From: Adhaeribacter radiodurans
GTDB taxonomy: Bacteria; Bacteroidota; Bacteroidia; Cytophagales; Hymenobacteraceae
NCBI RefSeq assembly: GCF_014075995.1
Contig: NZ_CP055153.1
Coordinates: forward strand, 6,634,001-6,698,000
Length of the DNA stretch: 64,000 nt
Direction: 5' to 3'
Shown: positions 45,846 to 53,295 of the stretch, in pieces
Layout of the letters: the number at the start of each line of letters is the position of its first letter
Numbering within the stretch: position 1 is the first letter of the stretch
Position numbers and translations under genes: made by a program
The notes under the pieces: model-generated
Told to the model about the DNA's origin: nothing
Databases searched by the model: none
Seen by the model: only the letters and a program-made list of their open reading frames with translations

Positions 45846-46655
45846 CTATTTAAAAGTATACGATAGGGCTACTCCGTTCCCCTCCAGGCGATTGTAAGTA
45901 GGCGTAATAGAAAAGCCTGACTGGTTGTTCTTTTTGTGCAGATGAGGTACTAGTATGCCCACCGTGGTGCCAATCCCATAACCTAAGAGTACATCACTTA
46001 AAAAATGCTTCCCAGCTTTTAGCCGTAAATAACTTACCGATGCAGGTAAAGCAGCCGCTACTCCCCAAACTACTGGGCGTAAACGAGAATCCGGATTAAA
46101 ATCGCTAAATACCTTGGCAACAAAAAAAGTAGCGCTAGCTGTAGCGGCGACGTGGCCAGCAAAAAAAGAATTGTTCGCGTTTTTGGTGGTTCGGGTACGT
46201 AAAGGGGCTTCCGTGCCATAAACTAAAGGACGTTTCCGATAAACCAGACCAGCCGTCATGGCATAAATAGAACCGGTAACGGCCATTGTTTCGGTATATA
46301 ATAAAAGTATTTGCGGCCCATTCTGAAAGGCTTTCTTATCGATGATCAAAGCTAAAGGCAATGCAAAAGAAGTGTAAAGGGGAACATCACTGAAATTATT
46401 GGCGCTTTCTGAATAATTTCCGGCGGTAAATCGATCAAAAGCGTTTACATCGGCTTTGGTTAAGTTAGCTATCTCATTCGGTTCTAAACCATGTTTGTTG
46501 CTTATTAAATACAAACCCAAGCCGCTTATCGCAACTCCGCCACCAACAATGGGCGCATCTACTTTAAAAGAAGTTTTATACGGCGATTGCGCCTGACTAA
46601 AGCCCGCCAGCGAAATTTGAAAGAATACAATTACAAGTAAAAATTGATTTTTCAT
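45846..46655 (-). CDS. PAP2 family phosphatase, exported or membrane-linked
   Basis: This 269-residue protein has a signal peptide (FFQISLAGFSQAQ). The phosphatase motifs are recognisable but modified: YRKRPLVYG for motif 1, FFAGH (Phe-Ala replacing Pro-Ser of PSGH) with its His for motif 2, and Arg-x5-His-x3-Asp in LRLKAGKHFLSDV for motif 3. Several hydrophobic segments suggest membrane association. Family members dephosphorylate phosphatidate or undecaprenyl pyrophosphate, or act on small phosphoesters; the actual substrate is unknown. It differs clearly from the haloperoxidase-like protein at 15371, which keeps PSGH. Confidence 0.83.
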   Translation of the reverse strand: MKNQFLLVIVFFQISLAGFSQAQSPYKTSFKVDAPIVGGGVAISGLGLYLISNKHGLEPNEIANLTKADVNAFDRFTAGNYSESANNFSDVPLYTSFALPLALIIDKKAFQNGPQILLLYTETMAVTGSIYAMTAGLVYRKRPLVYGTEAPLRTRTTKNANNSFFAGHVAATASATFFVAKVFSDFNPDSRLRPVVWGVAAALPASVSYLRLKAGKHFLSDVLLGYGIGTTVGILVPHLHKKNNQSGFSITPTYNRLEGNGVALSYTFK

Positions 46656-47070
46656 ACTAAATTTATAACCACTAATAGCCTCTCAGCACTTTACTTAATA
46701 AACACGGTTTTCAAACGCTAATCTCCAGTAAAAGTTATTCTGCCATTAATCTGGCGCCTTTTCTAAATCAATTAAGTTTTTAACTAAAGGCAAATTTGCC
46801 TGGCTATAAACTGATTTAATTTGATGCTAAAAGCTTCCTAAACTTTTCCCTTCTATTTTATGCAGTAAAGATTAAATGAGGAGGTTGGTATCTTTGGCAG
46901 GAATGAACCGGGTGATTAAATGCATTAGACTGAAGAGAAAAATGGTAAAAGAGAGGTACTATATTGTTATAGTTGAAAGGTATGAACTAGGCCTGCTTTT
47001 AAAATATTGGGCTTAGGTATTATAGAATACTGCCGGAGGTAAGTATCTTTAGCCGCGCAAATTATTTTAA
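46656..47070. other. Divergent spacer with a 14-bp palindrome
   Basis: No gene is seen in these 415 bases. AGGCAAATTTGCCT (46788-46801) is a perfect palindrome and could be a regulator site. TATCTTTG at 46889-46896 and TATCTTTA at 47044-47051 resemble the -7 element, but neither has a well-placed TTG upstream. Confidence 0.35.
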
Positions 47071-47748
47071 ATGAGCCAAACACCCTTCACCAAGGTAGAA
47101 ATTTTTGTTATATACCTGATTCTCGGTCTAATCATTTTCGGTATTGTGCTATCACGTACCGATCCGTACTGGTTTGAATTTACTTATGCCGTAGAAGATG
47201 GATTTATCGAATGGATGACCGTATTACCTTTACTGGCATCTATGATAATATCCTTAAAAAGGTTGTTAAAACTTTATAAAACCCGAAATTGGTTGTTTTC
47301 TTTAACCTTGTTGGGAATAGCGGTGTTCTCCTTTTTTGCTGCCGGCGAAGAGTTAAGTTGGGGACAACGCCTGTTTCATCTGGAAAGCTCTACTTTTTTT
47401 GAAAAAAATAATGCGCAGCATGAAACCAATATTCATAACTTAATTATTGGGGGGCAAAGCATTAATATTCTTGTTTTTTCCCGGTTACTTATTATAGTGG
47501 CGGCCTTATATTTACTAGGGCTTCCCATTCTTTATCAACGCTCAGTTGTTGTTTCTTCTTTTGTTAACCGGGCGGGTATACCTGTAGCCCGCGGTTATCA
47601 AATAATAGCTTTTTTAACCGTTTTTATTCTTATATCGCTGTGTCCTTTAGGTAAACGGGCCGAATTACTCGAATTTGGGGGTTGTTATTTATATTTTCTG
47701 ATCGTACAGTTCCCCAAAAACAGAAATATTTATGCCTTACCGCATTAA
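47071..47748 (+). CDS. Conserved membrane protein with GEELSWGQR motif, function unknown
   Basis: This 225-residue protein has about five or six membrane segments (for example residues 10-28, 46-60, 78-95, 135-158, 182-200). Between the third and fourth lies a striking polar stretch: AAGEELSWGQRLF followed by QHETNIHNL. I recall this E-E-x-S-W-G-Q-R ... N-x-H-N pattern from a widespread uncharacterised membrane family found in cyanobacteria and Bacteroidota. The invariant Glu, Trp, Gln, Arg and His residues look catalytic or metal-binding. No function can be assigned. It lies upstream of metK but is probably transcribed separately, because metK has its own promoter. Confidence 0.7.
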   Translation: MSQTPFTKVEIFVIYLILGLIIFGIVLSRTDPYWFEFTYAVEDGFIEWMTVLPLLASMIISLKRLLKLYKTRNWLFSLTLLGIAVFSFFAAGEELSWGQRLFHLESSTFFEKNNAQHETNIHNLIIGGQSINILVFSRLLIIVAALYLLGLPILYQRSVVVSSFVNRAGIPVARGYQIIAFLTVFILISLCPLGKRAELLEFGGCYLYFLIVQFPKNRNIYALPH

Positions 47749-47775
47749 CTCTATCTGTCAGCAGAATAATATTTT

Positions 47776-47832
47776 TTCCATTCCGTTAAATTTATTTTAG
47801 CTTTGCACCGGTTTTGCTAACCGGTAAAAGCT
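47776..47832 (+). promoter_or_regulatory. metK promoter with overlapping palindrome
   Basis: TAGCTTTG (47798-47805) is a full match to the Bacteroidota -7 box; the -33 position holds TTT rather than TTG. ACCGGTT-ttgct-AACCGGT (47807-47825) lies at the expected transcription start. The pairing extends outward as AGCTTT/AAAGCT (47799-47804, 47827-47832), so the outer arm covers the -7 box itself. It may be an operator or a 5' mRNA hairpin. The leader to the ATG would be ~53 bases. Confidence 0.55.
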
Positions 47833-47864
47833 ATTTCTAACAAGATAACTAATTAGTAAAAAAT

Positions 47865-49133
47865 ATGGCTTATTTATTTACTTCGGAGTCTGTTTCAGAA
47901 GGACATCCTGATAAAGTTGCCGATCAAATTTCCGATGCCCTGCTCGACGAATTCTTAAAACAAGATCCGCAGTCGAAAGTAGCTTGCGAAACTTTGGTAA
48001 CAACGGGTTTAGTAGTATTAAGCGGCGAGGTGAAAACCCGGGCGTACGTAGACGTGCAAAAAGTAGCCCGCGACGTTATCAAGAACATTGGATACACCAA
48101 ATCTGAATATAAATTTGATTCCGAAGCTTGCGGTGTTATTTCTGCCATTCACGAGCAATCCGGAGATATAAACCAGGGCGTAGAACGGGCTAACCCGGAA
48201 GATCAGGGTGCCGGCGACCAGGGAATGATGTTTGGATATGCTACCAACGAAACGGACACTTATATGCCGTTAGCGCTGGAACTATCGCATTTACTTTTAA
48301 AAGAACTATCGGCCATCCGGAAAGAAGGAAAAGAGATGACTTACCTTCGGCCAGATGCTAAATCGCAGGTAACTATCAAATACAGCGATAATCATACGCC
48401 GGAAAAAATTGACACTATTGTTATTTCAACGCAGCACGACGATTTTGCCAGCGAAGAAGAAATGTTGCAGACTATTAAAAAGGATGTGCTGAATATTTTA
48501 ATTCCTCGGGTTAAATCTATTTTACCAACTCGTACAGCGGATCTGTTCGTAGAAGATATTACCTACCATATTAACCCAACCGGTAAATTCGTAATTGGTG
48601 GCCCGCATGGCGATACCGGTCTAACCGGCCGTAAAATTATAGTAGATACGTACGGAGGCAAAGGCGCCCACGGAGGCGGGGCTTTCTCGGGTAAAGATTC
48701 GTCTAAAGTGGATCGTTCGGCAGCTTATGCTACCCGGCATATTGCTAAAAACTTGGTTGCTGCGGGTGTGGCTGACCAAGTATTGGTACAGGTGGCGTAT
48801 GCAATTGGAGTAGCCGAACCCGTTGGCGTTTATGTAACTACTTACGGTTCTACTAAAGTAAAAGACGCCCAGGGGAATACTATGAGTGACGGTGAGATTT
48901 CTGAAAAGGTGAGCCAATTATTTGATATGCGGCCTTACGGTATTGTAAAACGATTTGGTCTGCAAAACCCTATTTTCTCTGAAACCGCTGCTTACGGCCA
49001 CATGGGCCGGCCTTCCGGTACTAAAAAAGTAGAAGTTCAGGTTAATGGTAAAGTAGAAGTACGCGAGTTTGAAACATTTACCTGGGAAAAGCTTGATTAC
49101 GTAGATCAAATAAAGGCTGCCTTCAGCCTCTAA
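47865..49133 (+). CDS. metK: S-adenosylmethionine synthase
   Basis: This 422-residue cytoplasmic enzyme makes S-adenosylmethionine from methionine and ATP. The three-domain MetK sequence is complete: N-terminal [19 protein letters not shown] (ATP and Mg binding), the central [12 protein letters not shown] signature, and the second signature [18 protein letters not shown] (phosphate and K+ binding). The length is slightly above that of E. coli MetK (384), as is usual in Bacteroidota. It has its own promoter, with no match to SAM riboswitch classes in the short leader. It ends at a bidirectional terminator shared with the convergent hpf operon. Confidence 0.97.
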   Translation: MAYLFTSESVSEGHPDKVADQISDALLDEFLKQDPQSKVACETLVTTGLVVLSGEVKTRAYVDVQKVARDVIKNIGYTKSEYKFDSEACGVISAIHEQSGDINQGVERANPEDQGAGDQGMMFGYATNETDTYMPLALELSHLLLKELSAIRKEGKEMTYLRPDAKSQVTIKYSDNHTPEKIDTIVISTQHDDFASEEEMLQTIKKDVLNILIPRVKSILPTRTADLFVEDITYHINPTGKFVIGGPHGDTGLTGRKIIVDTYGGKGAHGGGAFSGKDSSKVDRSAAYATRHIAKNLVAAGVADQVLVQVAYAIGVAEPVGVYVTTYGSTKVKDAQGNTMSDGEISEKVSQLFDMRPYGIVKRFGLQNPIFSETAAYGHMGRPSGTKKVEVQVNGKVEVREFETFTWEKLDYVDQIKAAFSL

Positions 49134-49146
49134 AATTTATTTACAT

Positions 49147-49193
49147 AAACAAAAAAGCGAAGCTGGTACCGTACCAGCCTCGCTTTTTTGTTT
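49147..49193. terminator. Bidirectional terminator between metK and hpf
   Basis: AAAAAAGCGAAGCTGGTAC and GTACCAGCCTCGCTTTTTT form a long stem with one mismatch, and A/T runs lie at both ends. It serves metK on the plus strand and hpf on the minus strand. Confidence 0.9.
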
Positions 49194-49205
49194 ATGAGTG
49201 ATAGC

Positions 49206-49505
49206 TTAATGAGTGGTTATTTTGTCTTTATATTTTTTTAGCTGTCGGGTCATTGAGTCCAATGCTTTATCGGTAGCCGTTTCAAAAGAATCGGCTTCTT
49301 CTTTAGTAAATAAAGTGCTGCCCGGCACAAAAAGTTTTATCTCTACAATCTTATTCGCAATCTGGTTATTATTATCTAACTTCAGAAAAACTTCGCCTTC
49401 AATGATGCGGTCGTAGAATGTTTCTAATTTATTTACTTTCTGTTGAACAAAGTCTTGTAATTGCGTACGTGCATCAAAATTGACAGCATTGATTTGTAAT
49501 TTCAT
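49206..49505 (-). CDS. hpf: Ribosome hibernation promoting factor / RaiA family
   Basis: This ~99-residue protein binds the 30S decoding region in stationary phase and blocks translation. The sequence from MKLQINAVNFDART through FETATDKALDSMTRQLKKYKDK matches short HPF/YfiA proteins. The frame is open to an ATG at 49556 inside xerC, but the family starts at the second Met, so I place the start at 49505, 25 bases after the xerC stop. It is the last gene of a rpsU-xerC-hpf unit. It ends at a bidirectional terminator, with no long-form C-terminal dimerisation domain. Confidence 0.93.
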   Translation of the reverse strand: MKLQINAVNFDARTQLQDFVQQKVNKLETFYDRIIEGEVFLKLDNNNQIANKIVEIKLFVPGSTLFTKEEADSFETATDKALDSMTRQLKKYKDKITTH

Positions 49506-49530
49506 AGTCGATAAATAGTTAAAGTGAAAC

Positions 49531-50409
49531 TTAAGCTTTAGGGTGAGCCTTATCAAAAATTGATTTCAGTTTTTCGATGCTAGTATGGGTATACACCTGC
49601 GTAGCGGCTAAACTGGCATGACCTAATAAATCTTTAATGGCATTTAAATCGGCTCCTTTATTTAGCAAATGCGTTGCAAAAGAATGTCGTAGCACATGCG
49701 GATGCGTATGGCCGGAAGTTGTAATCATGCCAATATAATTTTTTACGGTTCTATACACAAATTTTGGATAAAGCGGCAACAGTTTATTAGTAACGAGCAG
49801 CCTGTTGGTAGGGTTATCCGGGAACTCAATTTTTTTCTTTTCCAGGTAGGTTGTCAGGCAAGCTAGCAAAGAATCATTCAGGGGTATTAACCGTTCTTTA
49901 TTGCCTTTACCCAAAACTTTTACAGTTCGGGCGGGTAGGTTTAAATCAGAATGAGTAATCCCAATTAATTCGGCCAAGCGCATGCCCGTACCGTACAGAA
50001 ACTCCAGAATTAACTTATCGCGATAGCCGGCAAAAGAATCTTCGAACGAAAAAGAATCTAACAAAGCGTTAAAAGCTTCTTCTGGTACAAAAGCCGGCAA
50101 TTTTTTTGCTGTTTTAGGCGGTTTAATCCGTAGGGTTGGATTTTTAGTAATTCGCTCTTCGCGGAGTAGAAATTTGTAATAAGAGCGCAAACAGGCAATT
50201 TTACGGTTAATGGTGCGGGAGTCGAGGTCTTTCTGAACCAAGCTCACCAACCAGGAACGGATAATATGAAAATCTGCCTCAGCGGCATCCGTAATTTGGT
50301 AGGTAGCTTGCAAATAATCGGCAAACTGACCTAAATCTGTTTTATAAGAAAGAAGGGTATGCGGGCTGTACCGCTTCTCGTACTCAAGGTATTTAAAAAA
50401 TAATTCCAT
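49531..50409 (-). CDS. xerC: Tyrosine recombinase XerC/XerD-like
   Basis: This 292-residue site-specific recombinase should resolve chromosome dimers at dif. It has an N-terminal SAM-like core-binding domain (1-85). The catalytic domain holds the expected residues: Arg in GTGMRLAEL, Lys in VLGKGNKERLIPL, His-x-x-Arg in HVLRHSFATH, His in LLGHASL and the nucleophilic Tyr in VYTH. Its place between rpsU and hpf is a conserved bacteroidal arrangement, so this is the housekeeping recombinase, not a mobile-element integrase. I found no dif-like site in the window. Confidence 0.92.
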   Translation of the reverse strand: MELFFKYLEYEKRYSPHTLLSYKTDLGQFADYLQATYQITDAAEADFHIIRSWLVSLVQKDLDSRTINRKIACLRSYYKFLLREERITKNPTLRIKPPKTAKKLPAFVPEEAFNALLDSFSFEDSFAGYRDKLILEFLYGTGMRLAELIGITHSDLNLPARTVKVLGKGNKERLIPLNDSLLACLTTYLEKKKIEFPDNPTNRLLVTNKLLPLYPKFVYRTVKNYIGMITTSGHTHPHVLRHSFATHLLNKGADLNAIKDLLGHASLAATQVYTHTSIEKLKSIFDKAHPKA

Positions 50410-50484
50410 AAATTAATACCAGGTTAGTTTGGCTAACTAACGGTAGTACTAATTTATGGAAGAAATATATCGGATACGAATGTA

Positions 50485-50679
50485 TTAGTAATTTTCGTTC
50501 ACAAAAAGTTGTTGTTTGTAAACAGCTCTTTCTTTTTGTCTCTTTTTGCTAACAGAAGGTTTTTCGAAATAGGTTCTAGCCCGTAATTCTTTTAATACTC
50601 CGGTTTTCTCAAATTTCTTTTTAAATCTTTTAAGAGCTCTGTCTACTGATTCGTTATCTTTTACGTTTACAATGATCAT
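50485..50679 (-). CDS. rpsU: 30S ribosomal protein bS21
   Basis: This 64-residue basic protein matches bS21: MIIVNVKDNESVDRALKRFK, then KKRQKERAVYKQQ. bS21 lies near the anti-Shine-Dalgarno end of 16S rRNA. The gene heads the rpsU-xerC-hpf unit, 75 bases before xerC, and has a near-ideal promoter directly upstream. Confidence 0.97.
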   Translation of the reverse strand: MIIVNVKDNESVDRALKRFKKKFEKTGVLKELRARTYFEKPSVSKKRQKERAVYKQQLFVNENY

Positions 50680-50708
50680 GTTTTATATTACTGATTTTTA
50701 AAGAATGG

Positions 50709-50739
50709 CAAATTTAGATACAACATTACTGAAAATCAA
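50709..50739 (-). promoter_or_regulatory. Bacteroidota-type promoter for rpsU
   Basis: Read on the minus strand, TTG (50739-50737), a 20-base spacer and TAAATTTG (50716-50709) match the TTG-N19/20-TAnnTTTG consensus fully. The start would fall near 50702, giving a leader of about 20-25 bases to the rpsU ATG. The rest of 50740-50983 contains no gene, tRNA or hairpin that I recognise. Confidence 0.75.
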
Positions 50740-50983
50740 GAAAAAGGTTTCTTTTTTAATGTAAGTTTCACCTAAAGCTCCTGCATGTAGTGAATTGATA
50801 AAAAAGATAGGAACAAACAGCGAAATAATTAAAAATCAAGCAGCTAATAAAGCTTTTTCAATATTATATTCCTCTCGCACCTTTGTTCATTCTTAACTTT
50901 TACTATTTTCTTCGGGGAGCGTTACAAATTAAGGGTAAGTTATAAGCCGTTTAATTTACTACTTTATTATAGTTTGTGACGTT

Positions 50984-52123
50984 TTACCGCAGTACTTCCC
51001 GCGAAATAACTAATTTTTGGATTTCGGAAGTTCCTTCGCCAATGGTGCACAATTTAGCATCGCGGTAATATTTTTCGGCGGGATAATCTTTAGTAAATCC
51101 GTAACCGCCGAATATTTGAACGGCTTCGTTTGCAATTTGCACGCAAATTTCAGAAGCATAATACTTAGCCATCGCCGATTCTTTAGTTACATTTTCGCCT
51201 CTATCTTTTAAATCGGCCGCTCGGTAAGTAAGCAGAGACGCAGCCGCAACTTGAGTGGCCATGTCGGCTAATTTAAAAGAAATAGCTTGAAAACCAGTGA
51301 GCGGTTGATTAAACTGTTGTCGCTCCTGGGCATAGTTTAAAGCGGCTTCGTAGGCGCCTTGCGCAATACCTAAACTAAGAGCTGCAATAGATATCCGGCC
51401 ACCATCCAGCACTTTCATGGATTGAATAAAACCATCGCCTACCTGGCCCAGAATATTATCTTTGTGAACCCGGCAATCGGTTAAAATGAGTTCCGTTGTT
51501 TCAGAAGCACGCATGCCTAGTTTATTTTCTTTGCGGCCGTGGGTAAAGCCTTCGTGGGGTTTAGGAATAACAAAAGCTGTCATGCCATGCGAATCGCCTA
51601 CTTCACCGGTTCGGGCAATAACTACGGCAATATTGCTTGATTTACCATGCGTTATAAAATTTTTCGTTCCATTCAGAATATAGTAATCTCCGTCGGGTAC
51701 GGCCACGGTACGCATATTGCCGGCATCAGAGCCGGTATTAGGTTCGGTTAAACCCCAGGCACCAATCCACTCGCCGGTAGCTAATTTAGGGAGCCATTTT
51801 TGCTTTTGTTCTTCGTTGCCAAATTGCAGAATATGACCGGTGCATAAAGAATTATGGGCAGCTACAGATAAACCAATAGAACCATCTATTTTAGAAAGTT
51901 CGGCAATAGCCGTTACATATTCTTTGTAACCAAAACCAGAACCGCCGTATGCTTCGGGTACTAAAACACCCATTAATCCTAGTTCCCCTAATTTCTTAAA
52001 AACTTCTACTGGAAACTCCTGGCTTTCGTCCCAGTCCATCATAAAGGGTTTAATGTTTTTCGCGCCAAACTCCCGAATCATTTGCGTGATAAATTGCTGG
52101 TTTTCAGTTAAAGTTACCTGCAT
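50984..52123 (-). CDS. Acyl-CoA dehydrogenase
   Basis: This 379-residue FAD flavoenzyme carries out alpha,beta-dehydrogenation of acyl-CoA. Recognisable parts: an N-terminal helical domain; the FAD-binding GAWGLTEPNTGSDAGNMRT strand; FITHGKSSNIAVVIART; the signature DGGRISIAALSLGIAQGAYE; and KLCTIGEGTSEIQ near the C-terminus, with the catalytic-base Glu of the short/medium-chain class. The length is standard. Electrons would pass to an ETF, not encoded here. It stands alone on the minus strand, with no other beta-oxidation genes nearby; chain-length preference is not predictable. Confidence 0.93.
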   Translation of the reverse strand: MQVTLTENQQFITQMIREFGAKNIKPFMMDWDESQEFPVEVFKKLGELGLMGVLVPEAYGGSGFGYKEYVTAIAELSKIDGSIGLSVAAHNSLCTGHILQFGNEEQKQKWLPKLATGEWIGAWGLTEPNTGSDAGNMRTVAVPDGDYYILNGTKNFITHGKSSNIAVVIARTGEVGDSHGMTAFVIPKPHEGFTHGRKENKLGMRASETTELILTDCRVHKDNILGQVGDGFIQSMKVLDGGRISIAALSLGIAQGAYEAALNYAQERQQFNQPLTGFQAISFKLADMATQVAAASLLTYRAADLKDRGENVTKESAMAKYYASEICVQIANEAVQIFGGYGFTKDYPAEKYYRDAKLCTIGEGTSEIQKLVISREVLR

Positions 52124-52292
52124 TGTATTTTTGCCTCTTTAATTTAAATTAAAATTCTGCTGTGTTCCAGCTACTAACTAGGTTGGAAGTAGTTTTTTAG
52201 ACTAGTTGCTGCCTACCTAAATATCCTGGTTTTTGAAGTATATTTAACCGGAAAATACTATTCATATAGCATCAGCCCGGAATCATTACTCT

Positions 52293-52322
52293 TTGAAACC
52301 TTATTAAATTTAACTTACTTTG
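52293..52322 (+). promoter_or_regulatory. Promoter candidate for the exopolysaccharide operon
   Basis: TTG (52293-52295), 19 bases, then TTACTTTG (52315-52322) matches the Bacteroidota consensus with one mismatch in the -7 box. A start near 52329 leaves a ~70-base leader. Confidence 0.5.
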
Positions 52323-52400
52323 TGAGATTTAGGTTAAATAAAATAAGTTTTTACCCGTTACAATTAACGAAAAAGTACAGCTTTCATTATCTATAAATTA

Positions 52401-53258
52401 ATGCTAATTAACCTCAGGTTTCGGTTTAGTTTTTATCTTCTTTTTGTCTTTGCCTTTTCTTTTTATTCGTGCCGCACCACCTATAATCAAAACATTATGT
52501 TTAAAACCAGTGGCGACATTAATGTTGAAAAGTTGAAGCAATCTTTAGCCACCGTTGAAAGGAACTATATCATTCAGCCGAACGATTATATAGATGTACG
52601 CGTGTACACAAATAGAGGTGAACGTATTTTTGACCCTAACGGAGAATTGCCTTTTGGCGCTCCGGGTGGCTTAAATAATCAGGGAGCGAATCGCGGTTCT
52701 GGCCGAACACAAAGAGGAGGTCAGGGAGGCCAGAATAATCAAAATTATAATAATACGGAGTTTCTGGTACAATACGATGGTACGGTAAAATTACCCATGG
52801 TAGATTATGTAAAAGTTACCGGACTTACTTTGTTGCAAACCGACTCTTTACTACAAACGTTATATGCTAAGTATTATGTAGAACCGTTTGTATCTACGCG
52901 CACTACCAATAACCGCGTTTTTGTATTAGGTGCAAACGGGGGAACCGTAATTCAGATGATAAACGACAACATGAATCTTTTTGAAGCATTAGCGCAATCA
53001 GGTGGGATAACCCGCGAAGGGAAAGCGCATAATATTCGTATTATACGCGATTATCTGGATCATGATCCTATAGTGCAAGTGGTAGATTTAAGCACGATTG
53101 AGGGAATGAAGAGAGCTAGTCTTTACGTTGAACCTAACGATGTTATATACATTGAACCAAACCAACGGCCTTTCTTTGCACTGCTACGCGATATAACGCC
53201 AGTGATAAACACTTTTATAAGTGTAGCTACTACTTATTTGTTAATTAGAAGATTTTAA
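52401..53258 (+). CDS. Polysaccharide export outer-membrane lipoprotein (Wza/BexD-like)
   Basis: This 285-residue exported lipoprotein has its lipobox Cys at residue 24 (FYSC). After YIIQPNDYIDVRVYT, the usual polysaccharide-export motif, comes a Gly/Asn/Gln-rich insertion (about residues 85-118). The domain resumes at LVQYDGTVKLPMVDYVKVTG, followed by an SLBB-like part (VFVLGANGGTV, LFEALAQSGGI). The C-terminus ends in a hydrophobic helix, as expected for the outer-membrane pore. It starts the export operon, 37 bases before the Wzc-like kinase that would complete the trans-envelope channel. Confidence 0.88.
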   Translation: MLINLRFRFSFYLLFVFAFSFYSCRTTYNQNIMFKTSGDINVEKLKQSLATVERNYIIQPNDYIDVRVYTNRGERIFDPNGELPFGAPGGLNNQGANRGSGRTQRGGQGGQNNQNYNNTEFLVQYDGTVKLPMVDYVKVTGLTLLQTDSLLQTLYAKYYVEPFVSTRTTNNRVFVLGANGGTVIQMINDNMNLFEALAQSGGITREGKAHNIRIIRDYLDHDPIVQVVDLSTIEGMKRASLYVEPNDVIYIEPNQRPFFALLRDITPVINTFISVATTYLLIRRF

Positions 53259-53295
53259 AGAACATATTAAAATCGACCCAGTCGAGTACAAATAA

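Noticed and set aside
47749-47864. SAM riboswitch upstream of metK.
   Set aside because: The space is only ~53 bases after the predicted start. There is a single hairpin and no conserved SAM-I or SAM-II core.
49506-49556. Longer start of hpf at 49556.
   Set aside because: It would overlap xerC and add 17 residues not found in the family; Met at 49505 fits.
49531-50409. Integrase of a mobile element.
   Set aside because: It sits in the conserved rpsU-xerC-hpf order, with no att repeats or phage genes nearby.
50740-50983. tRNA gene expected near hpf/rpsU.
   Set aside because: No cloverleaf, T-loop (GGTTCGAATCC-like) or CCA end could be found in this spacer or in 49140-49205.
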